Positions 1 to 7,835 of a stretch of 43,070 nt of DNA are shown in pieces. A program made the position numbers and the translations under genes. The DNA is from Armatimonadota bacterium (lineage in GTDB: Bacteria; Armatimonadota; JAAZEB01), in NCBI GenBank assembly GCA_012512265.1, contig JAAZEM010000049.1, positions 1 through 43,070 of the forward strand, in the 5' to 3' direction. The notes under the pieces were generated by a model, which was not told the DNA's origin, did no database searches, and saw nothing but the letters and a program-made list of their open reading frames with translations. Numbering within the stretch: the first letter of the stretch is position 1; the number at the start of each line of letters is the position of its first letter.

Positions 1-332
1 AGCGTGCTGGCATAGACGAAGCGGCGCACGCCCGCGGCGGCCGCCGCCTGCGCCACCAGAAACGTGCCCTGAGCATTGACCCGGAAGGAGAGATCCTCAT
101 ACGCCTCCAGAGTCATGTCGTTTCGGGCGCCATAGGCAAGATGGATCACGGCATCCATCCCCTGCATCGCGGCTGCCAGCGTCTCGCGGTCGAGTATACT
201 CCCAACCACCATCTCGCCCTCGGTGCCATCCACCGGGACCACGTCGAGAAAGCGCATCGCGTGGTGCCCGATCAAAGCACGCCGTACCATGCGACCGACC
301 TTGCCGGCCGCGCCGGTGATCAATACCTTCAT
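1..332 (-). CDS. NAD-dependent epimerase/dehydratase (extended SDR), N-terminal part only, runs off the window
   Basis: The reverse strand from 332 reads MKVLITGAAGKVG, an N-terminal Rossmann dinucleotide-binding signature (TGAAGKVG, a GxxGxxG-type glycine loop). After it come an acidic stretch (FLDVV), then DAVIHLAY near residue 70 and the end-of-strand VRRFVYAST. These are the hallmarks of extended short-chain dehydrogenases such as nucleotide-sugar epimerases. The start ATG at 330-332 has GGGAGG about seven bases upstream. About 110 codons are visible; the catalytic YxxxK lies outside the window, so the substrate cannot be predicted. It is divergent from the GDPD gene. Confidence 0.85.
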   Translation of the reverse strand, partial: MKVLITGAAGKVGRMVRRALIGHHAMRFLDVVPVDGTEGEMVVGSILDRETLAAAMQGMDAVIHLAYGARNDMTLEAYEDLSFRVNAQGTFLVAQAAAAAGVRRFVYAST

Positions 333-639
333 CCTCCACCCTCCCGCAGACACGATCGCCGCCCGGGGAAGCCCATCGCGGTGCGCGGCTTTTCCTCACG
401 GAACAGCCTTCCGGGTTGCCTTGAATCGGGCGGCACGCGGCCCGCCCACCGTGGCGGGGGAGCAGAAGCGGGGCCAAAACGGCGTATCAGCGTGGAGCGG
501 GCAATCGGGGCGCCGGCGGGCATGTTCTCCGGCACCGTTTCTGGCAGAGAGGAACTCGGGCCGCGGGTACGGAAGGGGAAGGCTGGAAGGCTTGGAAGAA
601 GGGCCGGCGGCGCCTGCCGGCCGGGAAGTCGAGGCAAAG
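333..639. other. Divergent intergenic region between epimerase and GDPD genes
   Basis: I see no gene in these 307 bases. They must hold the two divergent promoters, but no convincing -35/-10 pair stands out. A GC hairpin with 7-bp arms (602-608 and 616-622, 7-base loop) lies just before the GDPD ribosome-binding site and could affect translation of that gene. Confidence 0.4.
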
Positions 640-1374
640 ATGCGCAAACTCCTGATCATGGCCCATCGGGGCGACCCGAAGCATGCCCCGGAGAACACCC
701 TGGCGGCATTCCGCAAGGCGATCGCGATTGGCGCCGACTGCATCGAGCTGGATGTGCGGCGCACGCGCGACGGTCACTTCGTGGTGATCCACGATGAGCG
801 GGTGGATCGGACCACGGATGGCACGGGCCGCGTGGCCGACCTGTTGCTCGCGGAGCTGCGGCAGCTGGACGCGGGCTCCTGGTTCTCGCCGGAGTATGCC
901 GGCGAACAGATTCCCACCTTCCCCGAGGCGATTGCCGCAATCGCGCCCCACCTCACCTTCGCCACGGAGATCAAGGAGCCGCCGGGCCTCATCGAGGCGC
1001 AGGTGTTGGCCACGCTCAAGGAAGCCGGCGCGCTGGCGCGCACGGTGATCACGAGCTTCAACGCGGATGTGATCCGGCGCGTGAAGGAGCTGGAGCCCTC
1101 CGCGAAGACCGGTCTGATCGGATCGGACCCGGGGCTCCTGGAGCGGGCGGTCGCCGTGGGCGCCTCCTGGATAGACCCCTACAAAGATGGCTGCACGCCC
1201 GAGCTGGTCGAGGCGGCGCACGCCGCCGACATCCGCGTCACCACGTGGATCATCGACACCCCGGAGGAGCTCCGCCACTACGAGGCGATGGGGGTGGATA
1301 GGGTGACCTCCAATGACCCGGAGCGCCTCCTGCGAGAGGTTGGGCCGCTGGAGGAGGGCGTCGCTGCTCCGTAG
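640..1374 (+). CDS. Glycerophosphodiester phosphodiesterase (GDPD family)
   Basis: This 244-residue protein matches the GDPD family, TIM-barrel enzymes that hydrolyse glycerophosphodiesters to glycerol 3-phosphate and an alcohol. The signature is complete: H9-R10 and E18-N19 (HRGDPKHAPENT), the metal ligands E36 and D38 (IELDV), the second catalytic His H51 (VIHDE), RTTDGTG, and E110-K112 (TEIK). The C-terminus has the usual TWIIDTPEE and VTSNDPERL blocks. The frame stays open upstream, but ATG 640 is chosen because it begins directly before the first barrel strand and follows GAGG. No signal peptide is seen, so it is likely cytosolic. A hairpin terminator follows. Confidence 0.92.
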   Translation: MRKLLIMAHRGDPKHAPENTLAAFRKAIAIGADCIELDVRRTRDGHFVVIHDERVDRTTDGTGRVADLLLAELRQLDAGSWFSPEYAGEQIPTFPEAIAAIAPHLTFATEIKEPPGLIEAQVLATLKEAGALARTVITSFNADVIRRVKELEPSAKTGLIGSDPGLLERAVAVGASWIDPYKDGCTPELVEAAHAADIRVTTWIIDTPEELRHYEAMGVDRVTSNDPERLLREVGPLEEGVAAP

Positions 1375-1380
1375 CACTCG

Positions 1381-1431
1381 GGATGGGGCTCACCGCCTCT
1401 TGCCCGGCGGAATGTGCCCCATCCTTGTTCT
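1381..1431 (+). terminator. Hairpin terminator after the GDPD gene
   Basis: Perfect 9-bp arms, GGATGGGGC (1381-1389) and GCCCCATCC (1416-1424), enclose an inner CCGCC/GGCGG pairing and are followed by TTGTTCT. It lies between convergent genes. The T-rich tail is on the plus side only, so it probably ends the GDPD transcript. Confidence 0.55.
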
Positions 1432-1433
1432 GA

Positions 1434-1832
1434 TTACGGCTCTCGAAAACCGGCCGGCCGAGAGACGATTTGCACCGCGTTCCCCTCGGGATCAGTGAAG
1501 GAGAGGACACGCCCGCCGCCCGCGGCTACGCCCGGTTCACCGGTGAACGCAATGCCGTGGCTAGCCAGGTGCTCGCGTGCCGCGTCGAAATCGGAGACGC
1601 GCAGCGCCAGGTGGCGAAAGCCGGGGTCGAAGGGGGCGTGTGGTGTGGGCGCGGTGCCGTTGTCTGGCATCACCTCGACCAGGCTGCCATCGGGGCCGCC
1701 GATGAGACCGGCCCAGGGCTCGCTGTCATTGTGCCAGACCACGGTGAAGCCGAGGATGTCGCAATACCATTGGGCAAGGGCGCGCGGGTTACGCGCGGCA
1801 AGCGCGATATGATCAATTCCCTGGAATGTCAC
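1434..1832 (-). CDS. VOC (glyoxalase/bleomycin-resistance-like) family protein
   Basis: This 132-residue protein has two beta-alpha-beta-beta-beta modules typical of the vicinal oxygen chelate fold. Candidate metal ligands are H8 (IDHIALAA), E53 (LVEVMP) and H74 (FRHLALRV). The fourth position, usually Glu, is Gln121 (NAVQIV) within the DPEGN motif. Members include lyases, dioxygenases and isomerases, and the reaction cannot be assigned here. It starts 29 bases after the UroD-like gene on the same strand, so the two are probably one transcript. A partial ligand set is compatible with several subfamilies. Confidence 0.85.
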   Translation of the reverse strand: MTFQGIDHIALAARNPRALAQWYCDILGFTVVWHNDSEPWAGLIGGPDGSLVEVMPDNGTAPTPHAPFDPGFRHLALRVSDFDAAREHLASHGIAFTGEPGVAAGGGRVLSFTDPEGNAVQIVSRPAGFREP

Positions 1833-1861
1833 GGGTGTTCCTTTCAGGCGGAACGCGGCGC

Positions 1862-2920
1862 TCAGGTTCCGCTGGGGCTGCGGATCAACTCGACGACATA
1901 GTCATAGTCGGCGACGGCGATATCGGGGCCGATGGAGTGGGAACCGAGGACGATGCCTCCATCGCGGGCTGCGCGAATGCAGCGGGTGACGTGCTCGCGA
2001 ATCAGCTCCCGATTGCCCGAGGGAAGGATTCCGGCGTTGTCTAATCCGCCGATGAAGGCGAGCCGCCCCGCGTAGCGGTCGCGCAGCGCGACGATATCCA
2101 TGCCGGCCTTTGGCTCAACCGGGTTGATCGCATCGATGCCCGCGTCCACGAGCATATCGAGCACGGGGAGAATGTTGCCATCGCTGTGCATGACGACATA
2201 CCGGGCGCCCGCCGCGCGGTAGGCCGCCACCATGCGGGCCATCAGCGGCAGGAAGATCCGCTCGTAGGTGCGTGGCGAGACCATCGGCCCCAGGTTCGAG
2301 GCGATATCGTCATAGATCCAGATCCCGGTCTCTTGCAGATTGCCGCGCCGGATTGCCTCGACGCCGACCGCCGTGATATGGTCTGTCACGCGGCCGGCGA
2401 GAGCGGCGGCGTAGTCAGGATCCTCGGCAATATCGACCAGCCACTGCTCGTGGCCGCGCAGGTTCATCGTGCGCAGGTAGGGCCCGCCCGTCTTGGCGAA
2501 GGGGCACCGCCCGGCGGCTCGGGCATGGGCGAGCGACCGGAGGAAGCCCGCATAGCGCGCATCTGCCTCCGGTGCCTCAAACTCCAGGCGTTCGGGATCC
2601 CGCTTATCGGCAAGGGCGACGCCGGCCTCCTGGTAGAAGTGGGCGCCGGACCGCGTGCGATGGATGGCGCCCCAGCCGTCGCGCGTCACGACCCCGGTCT
2701 CAGAGCGCTCGAGCTCTGCTGCCTGCGAGGGCCACGGCGTCTCATCTGGAACGCAGATGGCGATGTCGATCCCGTAGTAGGCTTCGATATCGGCGCTTGC
2801 GTCCAGCCCTTTCTCCTGGCGCCAGCGTTGCACGAACTCCGCCCAGAAGCTGTCGAAGAGCGGGATGCGGTCTGGGGGCTGATAGGCAATGGCCGCGAGA
2901 ACACGTTCGGTGGATGTCAT
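1862..2920 (-). CDS. Uroporphyrinogen decarboxylase-family protein, probably corrinoid methyltransferase-like
   Basis: This 352-residue protein belongs to the UroD superfamily (TIM barrel), which contains both HemE and cobalamin- or coenzyme M-dependent methyltransferases (MtaA/MtbA-like). Features are the N-terminal STERVLAAIAYQPPDRIP, IYDDIASN (D204, D205), YVVMHSDGN with candidate zinc ligand H245, INPVEP, and FIGGLDN. The HSDGN segment and the opening ERVLAAI...PDRIP resemble the methyltransferase-like branch more than true HemE, whose arginine-rich substrate loop I do not see. The start ATG at 2918-2920 has AGGAG eight bases upstream. It sits upstream of a VOC gene in an apparent two-gene operon, and no corrinoid protein is nearby. 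Confidence 0.82.
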   Translation of the reverse strand: MTSTERVLAAIAYQPPDRIPLFDSFWAEFVQRWRQEKGLDASADIEAYYGIDIAICVPDETPWPSQAAELERSETGVVTRDGWGAIHRTRSGAHFYQEAGVALADKRDPERLEFEAPEADARYAGFLRSLAHARAAGRCPFAKTGGPYLRTMNLRGHEQWLVDIAEDPDYAAALAGRVTDHITAVGVEAIRRGNLQETGIWIYDDIASNLGPMVSPRTYERIFLPLMARMVAAYRAAGARYVVMHSDGNILPVLDMLVDAGIDAINPVEPKAGMDIVALRDRYAGRLAFIGGLDNAGILPSGNRELIREHVTRCIRAARDGGIVLGSHSIGPDIAVADYDYVVELIRSPSGT

Positions 2921-3133
2921 CTTCTTGCTCCTGGTTCCTGCCCGATACCCGATCCAGTTCCAGCTTTCTCCCCCTGCTCCTGCCGCGGATGATAGGCGAT
3001 TGCCGCCCTGGAGACGCCCGCGCGCGTTCCGCAGCCGACTGGCGTGGGTCTCTGCTTGCTGACGCGCGCCGTCACGTTGTGGTAAGATGGAGTCACAGCC
3101 CTTCTGAACTGGGGGAGGGGGAAGAGTATAAGG

Positions 3134-4141
3134 ATGGCGCTATACGCGGAGCTCCACCGTCACCTGGGCGGCTCGGTTGTCCCCAGAATCTTCTGGCGTT
3201 ACCTGGTGCGCAACGAGCACCCGCTCGCAGAGCGCTACCCGGAGTACGAGGCGTTTGAGGAATTTTTCACGCGCCCGCGGGCGAGCCTGACCAAGTATCT
3301 GGAGATGCACACCCTCGTCGAACAGGTGCAGAGCCTGGAGAATCTGCCCTACTTTGTGAGCAAGCTCGTGCGTGGCGCCTACGTCTTTGAGAGCATCGGC
3401 TATCTGGAGCTGCGCCATACCCCCTATTTGCGCACCGACCCGGCGCTGAGCGAGCCGGACCGCATCGCGCAGATGCGGGAAGTGGTGGAGGTGATCGGGG
3501 TATCCGCGCGCGTGCCGGACTATCCCCTGGTGCTCCGGCAGATCCTCTGCATGCATAGCCGCCTTCCCTACGAGACCAATCGCGCCATGGTCGACCTGGC
3601 CGCATCCCTCCCGGAGTATGTCTGCGGCGTGGATCTGGCCGGCCCGGATGCGCTCTACGAGGAGCGGATCGGCGAGTTCGTCGATCTCTACCAATATGCG
3701 CGCTCCCTGGGCCTGCGGACGACCGGGCACGTCTTCGAGACAGCGAACGGCTGTCATCCCGAGCTGTTGCCCTATCTCGACCGGATTGGGCATGGCATTC
3801 AGATCCCGCTCCGCCACCCGGAGCTGTTGCCGCAACTGGCGGAGCGCGACCAATGCCTGGAGATCTGTCCGACCACCTACCTGAAGACGGGCACCCTGCA
3901 ATCTCTCTCGGATTTACGGTTAGTCTTCGAGCGTTGCCGGGCGGCCGGGGTGTCTGTGACGATCAACACAGATAACGCGGGCCTGCACAATGTGCGCCTG
4001 CCCTGGGAGTATGAAAACCTCCTGACGCAGGATGTGATCGATTTTGGGCAACTGCGCGTCTGTCAGGATGCCGCCTTTCGCTATGCCTTCGCGTGGCCAC
4101 ATGCGCTGCCACCGAGAGCGATGCTCCCCACCGGACAATAG
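3134..4141 (+). CDS. Adenosine deaminase-family protein with altered active-site motif
   Basis: This 335-residue metallo-hydrolase has the adenosine/adenine deaminase layout. H8-x-H10 (ELHRHLGG) supplies metal ligands, GVDLAG lies near 165-170, H199 and E202 (GHVFE, normally HAGE) are the zinc ligand and catalytic Glu, RIGHG gives H220, LEICPTTYLKTG replaces the usual E-x-CP-x-SN, and TINTDN gives zinc ligand D280. The residue after D280 is Asn281, where adenosine deaminase has an Asp that contacts purine N3, and HLDG is HLGG. Metal binding looks intact, but the substrate may not be adenosine. ATG 3134 follows a purine-rich GGGGAGGGGG stretch. It is divergent from the UroD-like gene. Confidence 0.82.
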   Translation: MALYAELHRHLGGSVVPRIFWRYLVRNEHPLAERYPEYEAFEEFFTRPRASLTKYLEMHTLVEQVQSLENLPYFVSKLVRGAYVFESIGYLELRHTPYLRTDPALSEPDRIAQMREVVEVIGVSARVPDYPLVLRQILCMHSRLPYETNRAMVDLAASLPEYVCGVDLAGPDALYEERIGEFVDLYQYARSLGLRTTGHVFETANGCHPELLPYLDRIGHGIQIPLRHPELLPQLAERDQCLEICPTTYLKTGTLQSLSDLRLVFERCRAAGVSVTINTDNAGLHNVRLPWEYENLLTQDVIDFGQLRVCQDAAFRYAFAWPHALPPRAMLPTGQ

Positions 4142-4439
4142 AGAGACAGGCCGCGGAGGCCGCCTGGCAAAGGACTCTCAAGAAGGACGAAGAATATGCC
4201 ATAATGGTGGATGAGTGAGTGGGGGCCGCTCCCAGAAGGGGCCAGGCGGCGCCTTCTCGACCATACCGGTCGCCATCAAGGCGAGACCACATAGCCCGGT
4301 TCCCCTGCCTGCCCACGATGCGGGGTGCGGTTGAATCGACAGCGCAGAGCCGTCAGTGCATTGGTCCGCCTCCATGAGCCATTCGGATGTGGGCCAGTTT
4401 TGCCGCGGGCAACGCCGTTTGTTCATGAAAGGAGGGCGT
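4142..4439. other. Intergenic leader region upstream of the prepilin-FecR gene
   Basis: I recognise no gene in these 298 bases. Short open frames on both strands have no family resemblance. The 3' end carries a Shine-Dalgarno sequence AAAGGAGGG (4428-4436) only three bases from ATG 4440. No strong promoter pair could be assigned. Confidence 0.4.
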
Positions 4440-5492
4440 ATGCACGCCCCTCGTGCCGTATCCTCGCGCGGGTTCTCGCTGCTGCAACTGATTGTGGCGC
4501 TGGGCATATTCGCGGTCCTCATGACGGTTGCGTTCAGGGCCTACTCCAATGCACGCGCCAGCGCCGTGGCGAGCGTTTGCTCTGGCCGCCTCAAGGCGAT
4601 TGCCATGGATCTGGAGCGCTATCGGGTGGACCACCACGCCTATCCCGCGGTCCTCGACGAGCTCTACCCAACATACACCAAATCCGAGGAAGCCTTACGG
4701 TGCCCCGAGGAGAACCGCCCCGACGTGCGCACCTACAGCGATTTCTACGTTCCTCGCGACCCCAAGGAGCAACACCGCGACCGCCTGGTCCTCTCCTGCC
4801 CGTTCCATCAGGAGACCGGAAAGGGGATCGAGGTTTTCCTTGGCGATGTGGCCGTGCATGAGCGGGGCAAGACGTATGTCGCCACGCTCACCGGTGGCGC
4901 GGGCCTCGCGAGTGTGCTCCCCTACGACGCGGAGCGCCCCTGGGACGCCGAGCCGGAAGATCCCGAGTTCTGGGCCAATGCGATTGCCGCGCTGCCCAAC
5001 ATGGAAGTCGGCCCAGGCGACTGGGTGCGCGTGCCGTCCGGTGGGGTTACACTCAACTTCAAGGATGGTTCCCGAGCCGAGATCACCGGGCCGGCCGAGG
5101 TCATGGTCGTGGATTGCTTTCGCTCAACCGCGGAGCGGGGAGAGCCTTCTCCCTTCTATACTATCCTGCGACTGGCCAGGGGGCAGGTCTACAACATCGT
5201 GATCCCAGGCTCCAAGTATGAGGTGGTGACGCCGACGGGCACGGCTGGCGCCCGTGGCACCGAGTTCCTTGTCACCTATGTCTCCGAAGGGGTGGGGGCG
5301 CCGCTGCATCCCGGCAAGGGCAAAGGAAAGGGACTGGCCAAGGGGAAGTTCAAGCCCAAAGGGAAAGCCTCGACCGAGGTGGTCCGCGGCAAGGTGTATC
5401 TGACCGGCCGGTATACGACCGTGGAGCTGGCGGAGGGCGACAGCGCGGAAGTGGATGAGCGCGGCAACGCCAAGAAGAAGAAGAAAAAGTAG
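4440..5492 (+). CDS. Prepilin-like protein fused to a FecR-type domain, with lysine-rich tail
   Basis: The 350 residues read in three parts. Residues 8-33 are a type IV prepilin/pseudopilin leader and hydrophobic helix (SSRG, then FSLLQLIVALGIF), with predicted cleavage after G11. Residues 40-90 resemble the GspG-like pseudopilin neck (HHAYPAVLDELYPTY...LRCPEE). Residues 190-335 resemble the FecR domain: GDWVRVPSGGVTLNFKDGS, an ITGPAEV strand, LARGQVYNIV, VVTPTGTAGARGTEFLV, then RGKVYL and VELAEGDSAEV. A Gly-Lys low-complexity loop (residues 291-309) interrupts the FecR part, and the protein ends in six lysines. Mature position 5 is Gln instead of the usual Glu. The next gene starts 6 bases downstream and encodes CHASE2-HD-GYP, so a joint signalling role is inferred. 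ATG 4440 is chosen because AAAGGAGGG precedes it. Confidence 0.82.
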   Translation: MHAPRAVSSRGFSLLQLIVALGIFAVLMTVAFRAYSNARASAVASVCSGRLKAIAMDLERYRVDHHAYPAVLDELYPTYTKSEEALRCPEENRPDVRTYSDFYVPRDPKEQHRDRLVLSCPFHQETGKGIEVFLGDVAVHERGKTYVATLTGGAGLASVLPYDAERPWDAEPEDPEFWANAIAALPNMEVGPGDWVRVPSGGVTLNFKDGSRAEITGPAEVMVVDCFRSTAERGEPSPFYTILRLARGQVYNIVIPGSKYEVVTPTGTAGARGTEFLVTYVSEGVGAPLHPGKGKGKGLAKGKFKPKGKASTEVVRGKVYLTGRYTTVELAEGDSAEVDERGNAKKKKKK

Positions 5493-5498
5493 CCGTCG

Positions 5499-7715
5499 GT
5501 GTCTTCTCGCGTAGTTCCCGGAGCGTCTCGCAAAGCAGTGCGCGGCGTGTGGATCGGCTGCCTCGCCGCGGTCATCGCGTCTCTCCTCTACGGCATCTTC
5601 CGTCTGGAGCGGTGGGAGTTCGCGTCCCTGGATGCGCGCCTGCTCTGGCGCCAGGAGAACCGCTTGCGTGATAGCGATATCCAGACGTTGGTGGTCGCTA
5701 TCGATGACAAGACCCTGGGCATGATGCCCAACCGGCGGTGGCCTTTCCCGCGCAGTGAGTACGCCCGGCTGGTCAAAGTGCTCAAGGACGCGGGCGCGAG
5801 GTGCCTCGGCTTCGACTTGCGCTTCGAGGATTCTGATCCGCCGGAGGACCAACAGCTTGCCGCAGCACTGCGTGCTGCTGGCAACGTCTATCTCGGAGTT
5901 CGTTTCGACCCGCAATCCAGCATCTTCCCGGGTCCGATGGAGATCGGCGACGCGCTCGACGCGTCGCTGATTGCCACGGACCCGGAGGGGAGCGCGCGCA
6001 TCAAGCTGAAGATGGAGAGCGCGGCGCTCCTCCCCGAGGTGCTCGCCCGATCGGCTCGGGGCCTTGGCTCTATCACGGTCGTGCCTGAACTGGCAGACGG
6101 AATGTTGCGCCGCTTCCCGGTGGTGGTCGCCTACGTGCCTCCAGGCGACACGCGCGTCCGCCTCTACGCCAGCCTCCCCCTGTTGATGGCCGCCGACCAC
6201 CTGGGCGTGCCGCTCAGTGAGATCAAAGTGCGCCTGGGCGATGCCATCGAGATTGGCGACCGGCGCATCCCGATCAACGAGAGCGGCGAGATGGTCATCA
6301 ACTACTACGGCCCCTTCCGGGGCTCGCTGCCGCTCCCCTCCTATATCGACGTGGTCGAAAGCAAGTACGAGCCGCGTTACTTCCGCGACAAGATCGTCAT
6401 CTTGGGCAACACGCTCTCCGGGGGCTTCGATATCCAGCACACGCCGTTCGGGGGCCAGTATCCGGGCGTGCTCGCTCAGGCCACGGTGGTGCAGAATATT
6501 CTGGATGGCTCCGCCATCCGGGAAGCCAGGCCAGTGTTCGGGTGGTTGCTTGCTCTTGCCGGCGCGCTGGCGATGGGCCTGACACGCGCCCTGTCATTCC
6601 GGAGCCAATGGATCACGGCCCTGCTGCTGGGATTGGCGATCGTGGTATCTGGGGCGCTCCTCCTCTATTACCAGTTCCTGTGGATCGAGATGGTGCGCCC
6701 GCTCCTGGCCGTCTTTGTGGCCTTTGTGGGCGTCAGCGTCTCCACGTTCCGGGAGGCGAGTCTGGCGCGGGCGCGCGTGCAGGGCGCGGTGGATGCTCTG
6801 GCCGAGGTAGCCGGGGCGATCGCGCACGCGCGGAACCCTGCCGAGTTGTGTCAGGCGCTGGAGACGGGGATCGGCCGGGTGCTGGGCGCGGAGAGCGCGG
6901 AGCTGCGTATCCACGATGCCTGGATGCGCGAGCGCCTCTCGCTTGCTGAGGCACCGCCGCCGGCGCCTGCTTCGAGAGAGGGCCACCTGCCACTTCACCT
7001 GCGTGGCAAAGAGGTGGGCTACGTCTCCCTCGGGCCTCTGAGCGCGGATGCGGATCCTGCGCTCGTCTCCGCTGTTGCCAACTTCGTCGCGTTGGCCCTC
7101 GAGAATGGTGCCTTCTTCGAGGAGAGCCGCGACCATTTCCTGAGCCTGACACTGACCCTGGCGGACATCATTGAATCGAACGACCAATACACCGCCGGTC
7201 ATTGTGCCCGCGTCATGGAGTATGCCTCTGCCATCGGCGAGCGCCTGGGGCTTTCTGCCCTGGAGCTGGAGGAGCTACGCTATGGCGCGCTGCTGCATGA
7301 TGTGGGGAAGACCGTGCTCGATAAGCCGGTTCTGAACAAGCCGGGCGCGCTCTCGCCAGAGGAGATGGCGGAGGTGCGCCGGCATCCTGAGCTAGGTCGG
7401 CAATGGCTGCAGCGGGAGAAGCGGCTTCAAGGGGTGAGTGAGTTGGTGGGGACGCACCACGAGCGCTGGGATGGCGCCGGCTACCCGCGGGGCCTGGCGG
7501 GCGAGGAGATCCCGCTGGGAGGGCGCATTCTGGCGGCGGCTGACGTGTGGGATGCCCTTACGACCGACCGGCCCTACCGGCGGGCGCTAACATTCGAGGA
7601 AGCCCGCCGCTTCCTGGTCGAGGGTCGCGGCACGCAGTTTGACCCCCGCGTCGTCGATGCCTTTCTGGCGTATCTCGCGGAGACGCACGAAGCACTCCCC
7701 CGCGCGCAAGGGTAA
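5499..7715 (+). CDS. CHASE2-GAF-HD-GYP membrane sensor, predicted cyclic di-GMP phosphodiesterase
   Basis: This 738-residue protein has an N-terminal membrane helix (residues 17-34) and a CHASE2 extracytoplasmic sensor domain (about 40-340; note VVAIDDKTL, WPFPRSEYARLV, GFDLRFED, MVINYYGPF, FRDKIVILG). Three closely spaced membrane helices follow (about 346-416), then a GAF-like segment (about 428-540) and an HD-GYP domain (about 548-730). The HD-GYP signature is complete: H600-D601 (LLHDVGK), HHERWDGAGYP at 653-663, LAAADVWDALTTDRPYR and GTQFDP. It should hydrolyse cyclic di-GMP in the cytoplasm under control of a periplasmic signal. Start GTG 5499 is 6 bases after the prepilin-FecR stop, suggesting translational coupling; GTG 5538 is an alternative. 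Confidence 0.92.
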   Translation: MSSRVVPGASRKAVRGVWIGCLAAVIASLLYGIFRLERWEFASLDARLLWRQENRLRDSDIQTLVVAIDDKTLGMMPNRRWPFPRSEYARLVKVLKDAGARCLGFDLRFEDSDPPEDQQLAAALRAAGNVYLGVRFDPQSSIFPGPMEIGDALDASLIATDPEGSARIKLKMESAALLPEVLARSARGLGSITVVPELADGMLRRFPVVVAYVPPGDTRVRLYASLPLLMAADHLGVPLSEIKVRLGDAIEIGDRRIPINESGEMVINYYGPFRGSLPLPSYIDVVESKYEPRYFRDKIVILGNTLSGGFDIQHTPFGGQYPGVLAQATVVQNILDGSAIREARPVFGWLLALAGALAMGLTRALSFRSQWITALLLGLAIVVSGALLLYYQFLWIEMVRPLLAVFVAFVGVSVSTFREASLARARVQGAVDALAEVAGAIAHARNPAELCQALETGIGRVLGAESAELRIHDAWMRERLSLAEAPPPAPASREGHLPLHLRGKEVGYVSLGPLSADADPALVSAVANFVALALENGAFFEESRDHFLSLTLTLADIIESNDQYTAGHCARVMEYASAIGERLGLSALELEELRYGALLHDVGKTVLDKPVLNKPGALSPEEMAEVRRHPELGRQWLQREKRLQGVSELVGTHHERWDGAGYPRGLAGEEIPLGGRILAAADVWDALTTDRPYRRALTFEEARRFLVEGRGTQFDPRVVDAFLAYLAETHEALPRAQG

Positions 7716-7752
7716 GGGTAGGAATCCGGCATCCGCAGGCATGGATACCAGG

Positions 7753-7810
7753 CTTACCCCCCGCCGGCTCCGCCCTGCGGTTTCTGTGCAGGTGGAGCCA
7801 GCGGGGTAAG
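7753..7810. terminator. Long hairpin between convergent genes
   Basis: The arms CTTACCCC...GGCTCC (left, from 7753) and GGAGCC...GGGGTAAG (right, to 7810) pair over about 22 positions with small bulges and G-U pairs, around a loop near 7779-7787. It lies midway between the CHASE2-HD-GYP gene and purC. There is no T tract, so any terminator role is inferred from position and stability. Confidence 0.45.
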
Positions 7811-7835
7811 AACGGCTGAACGCTGGTCGCCGGCG

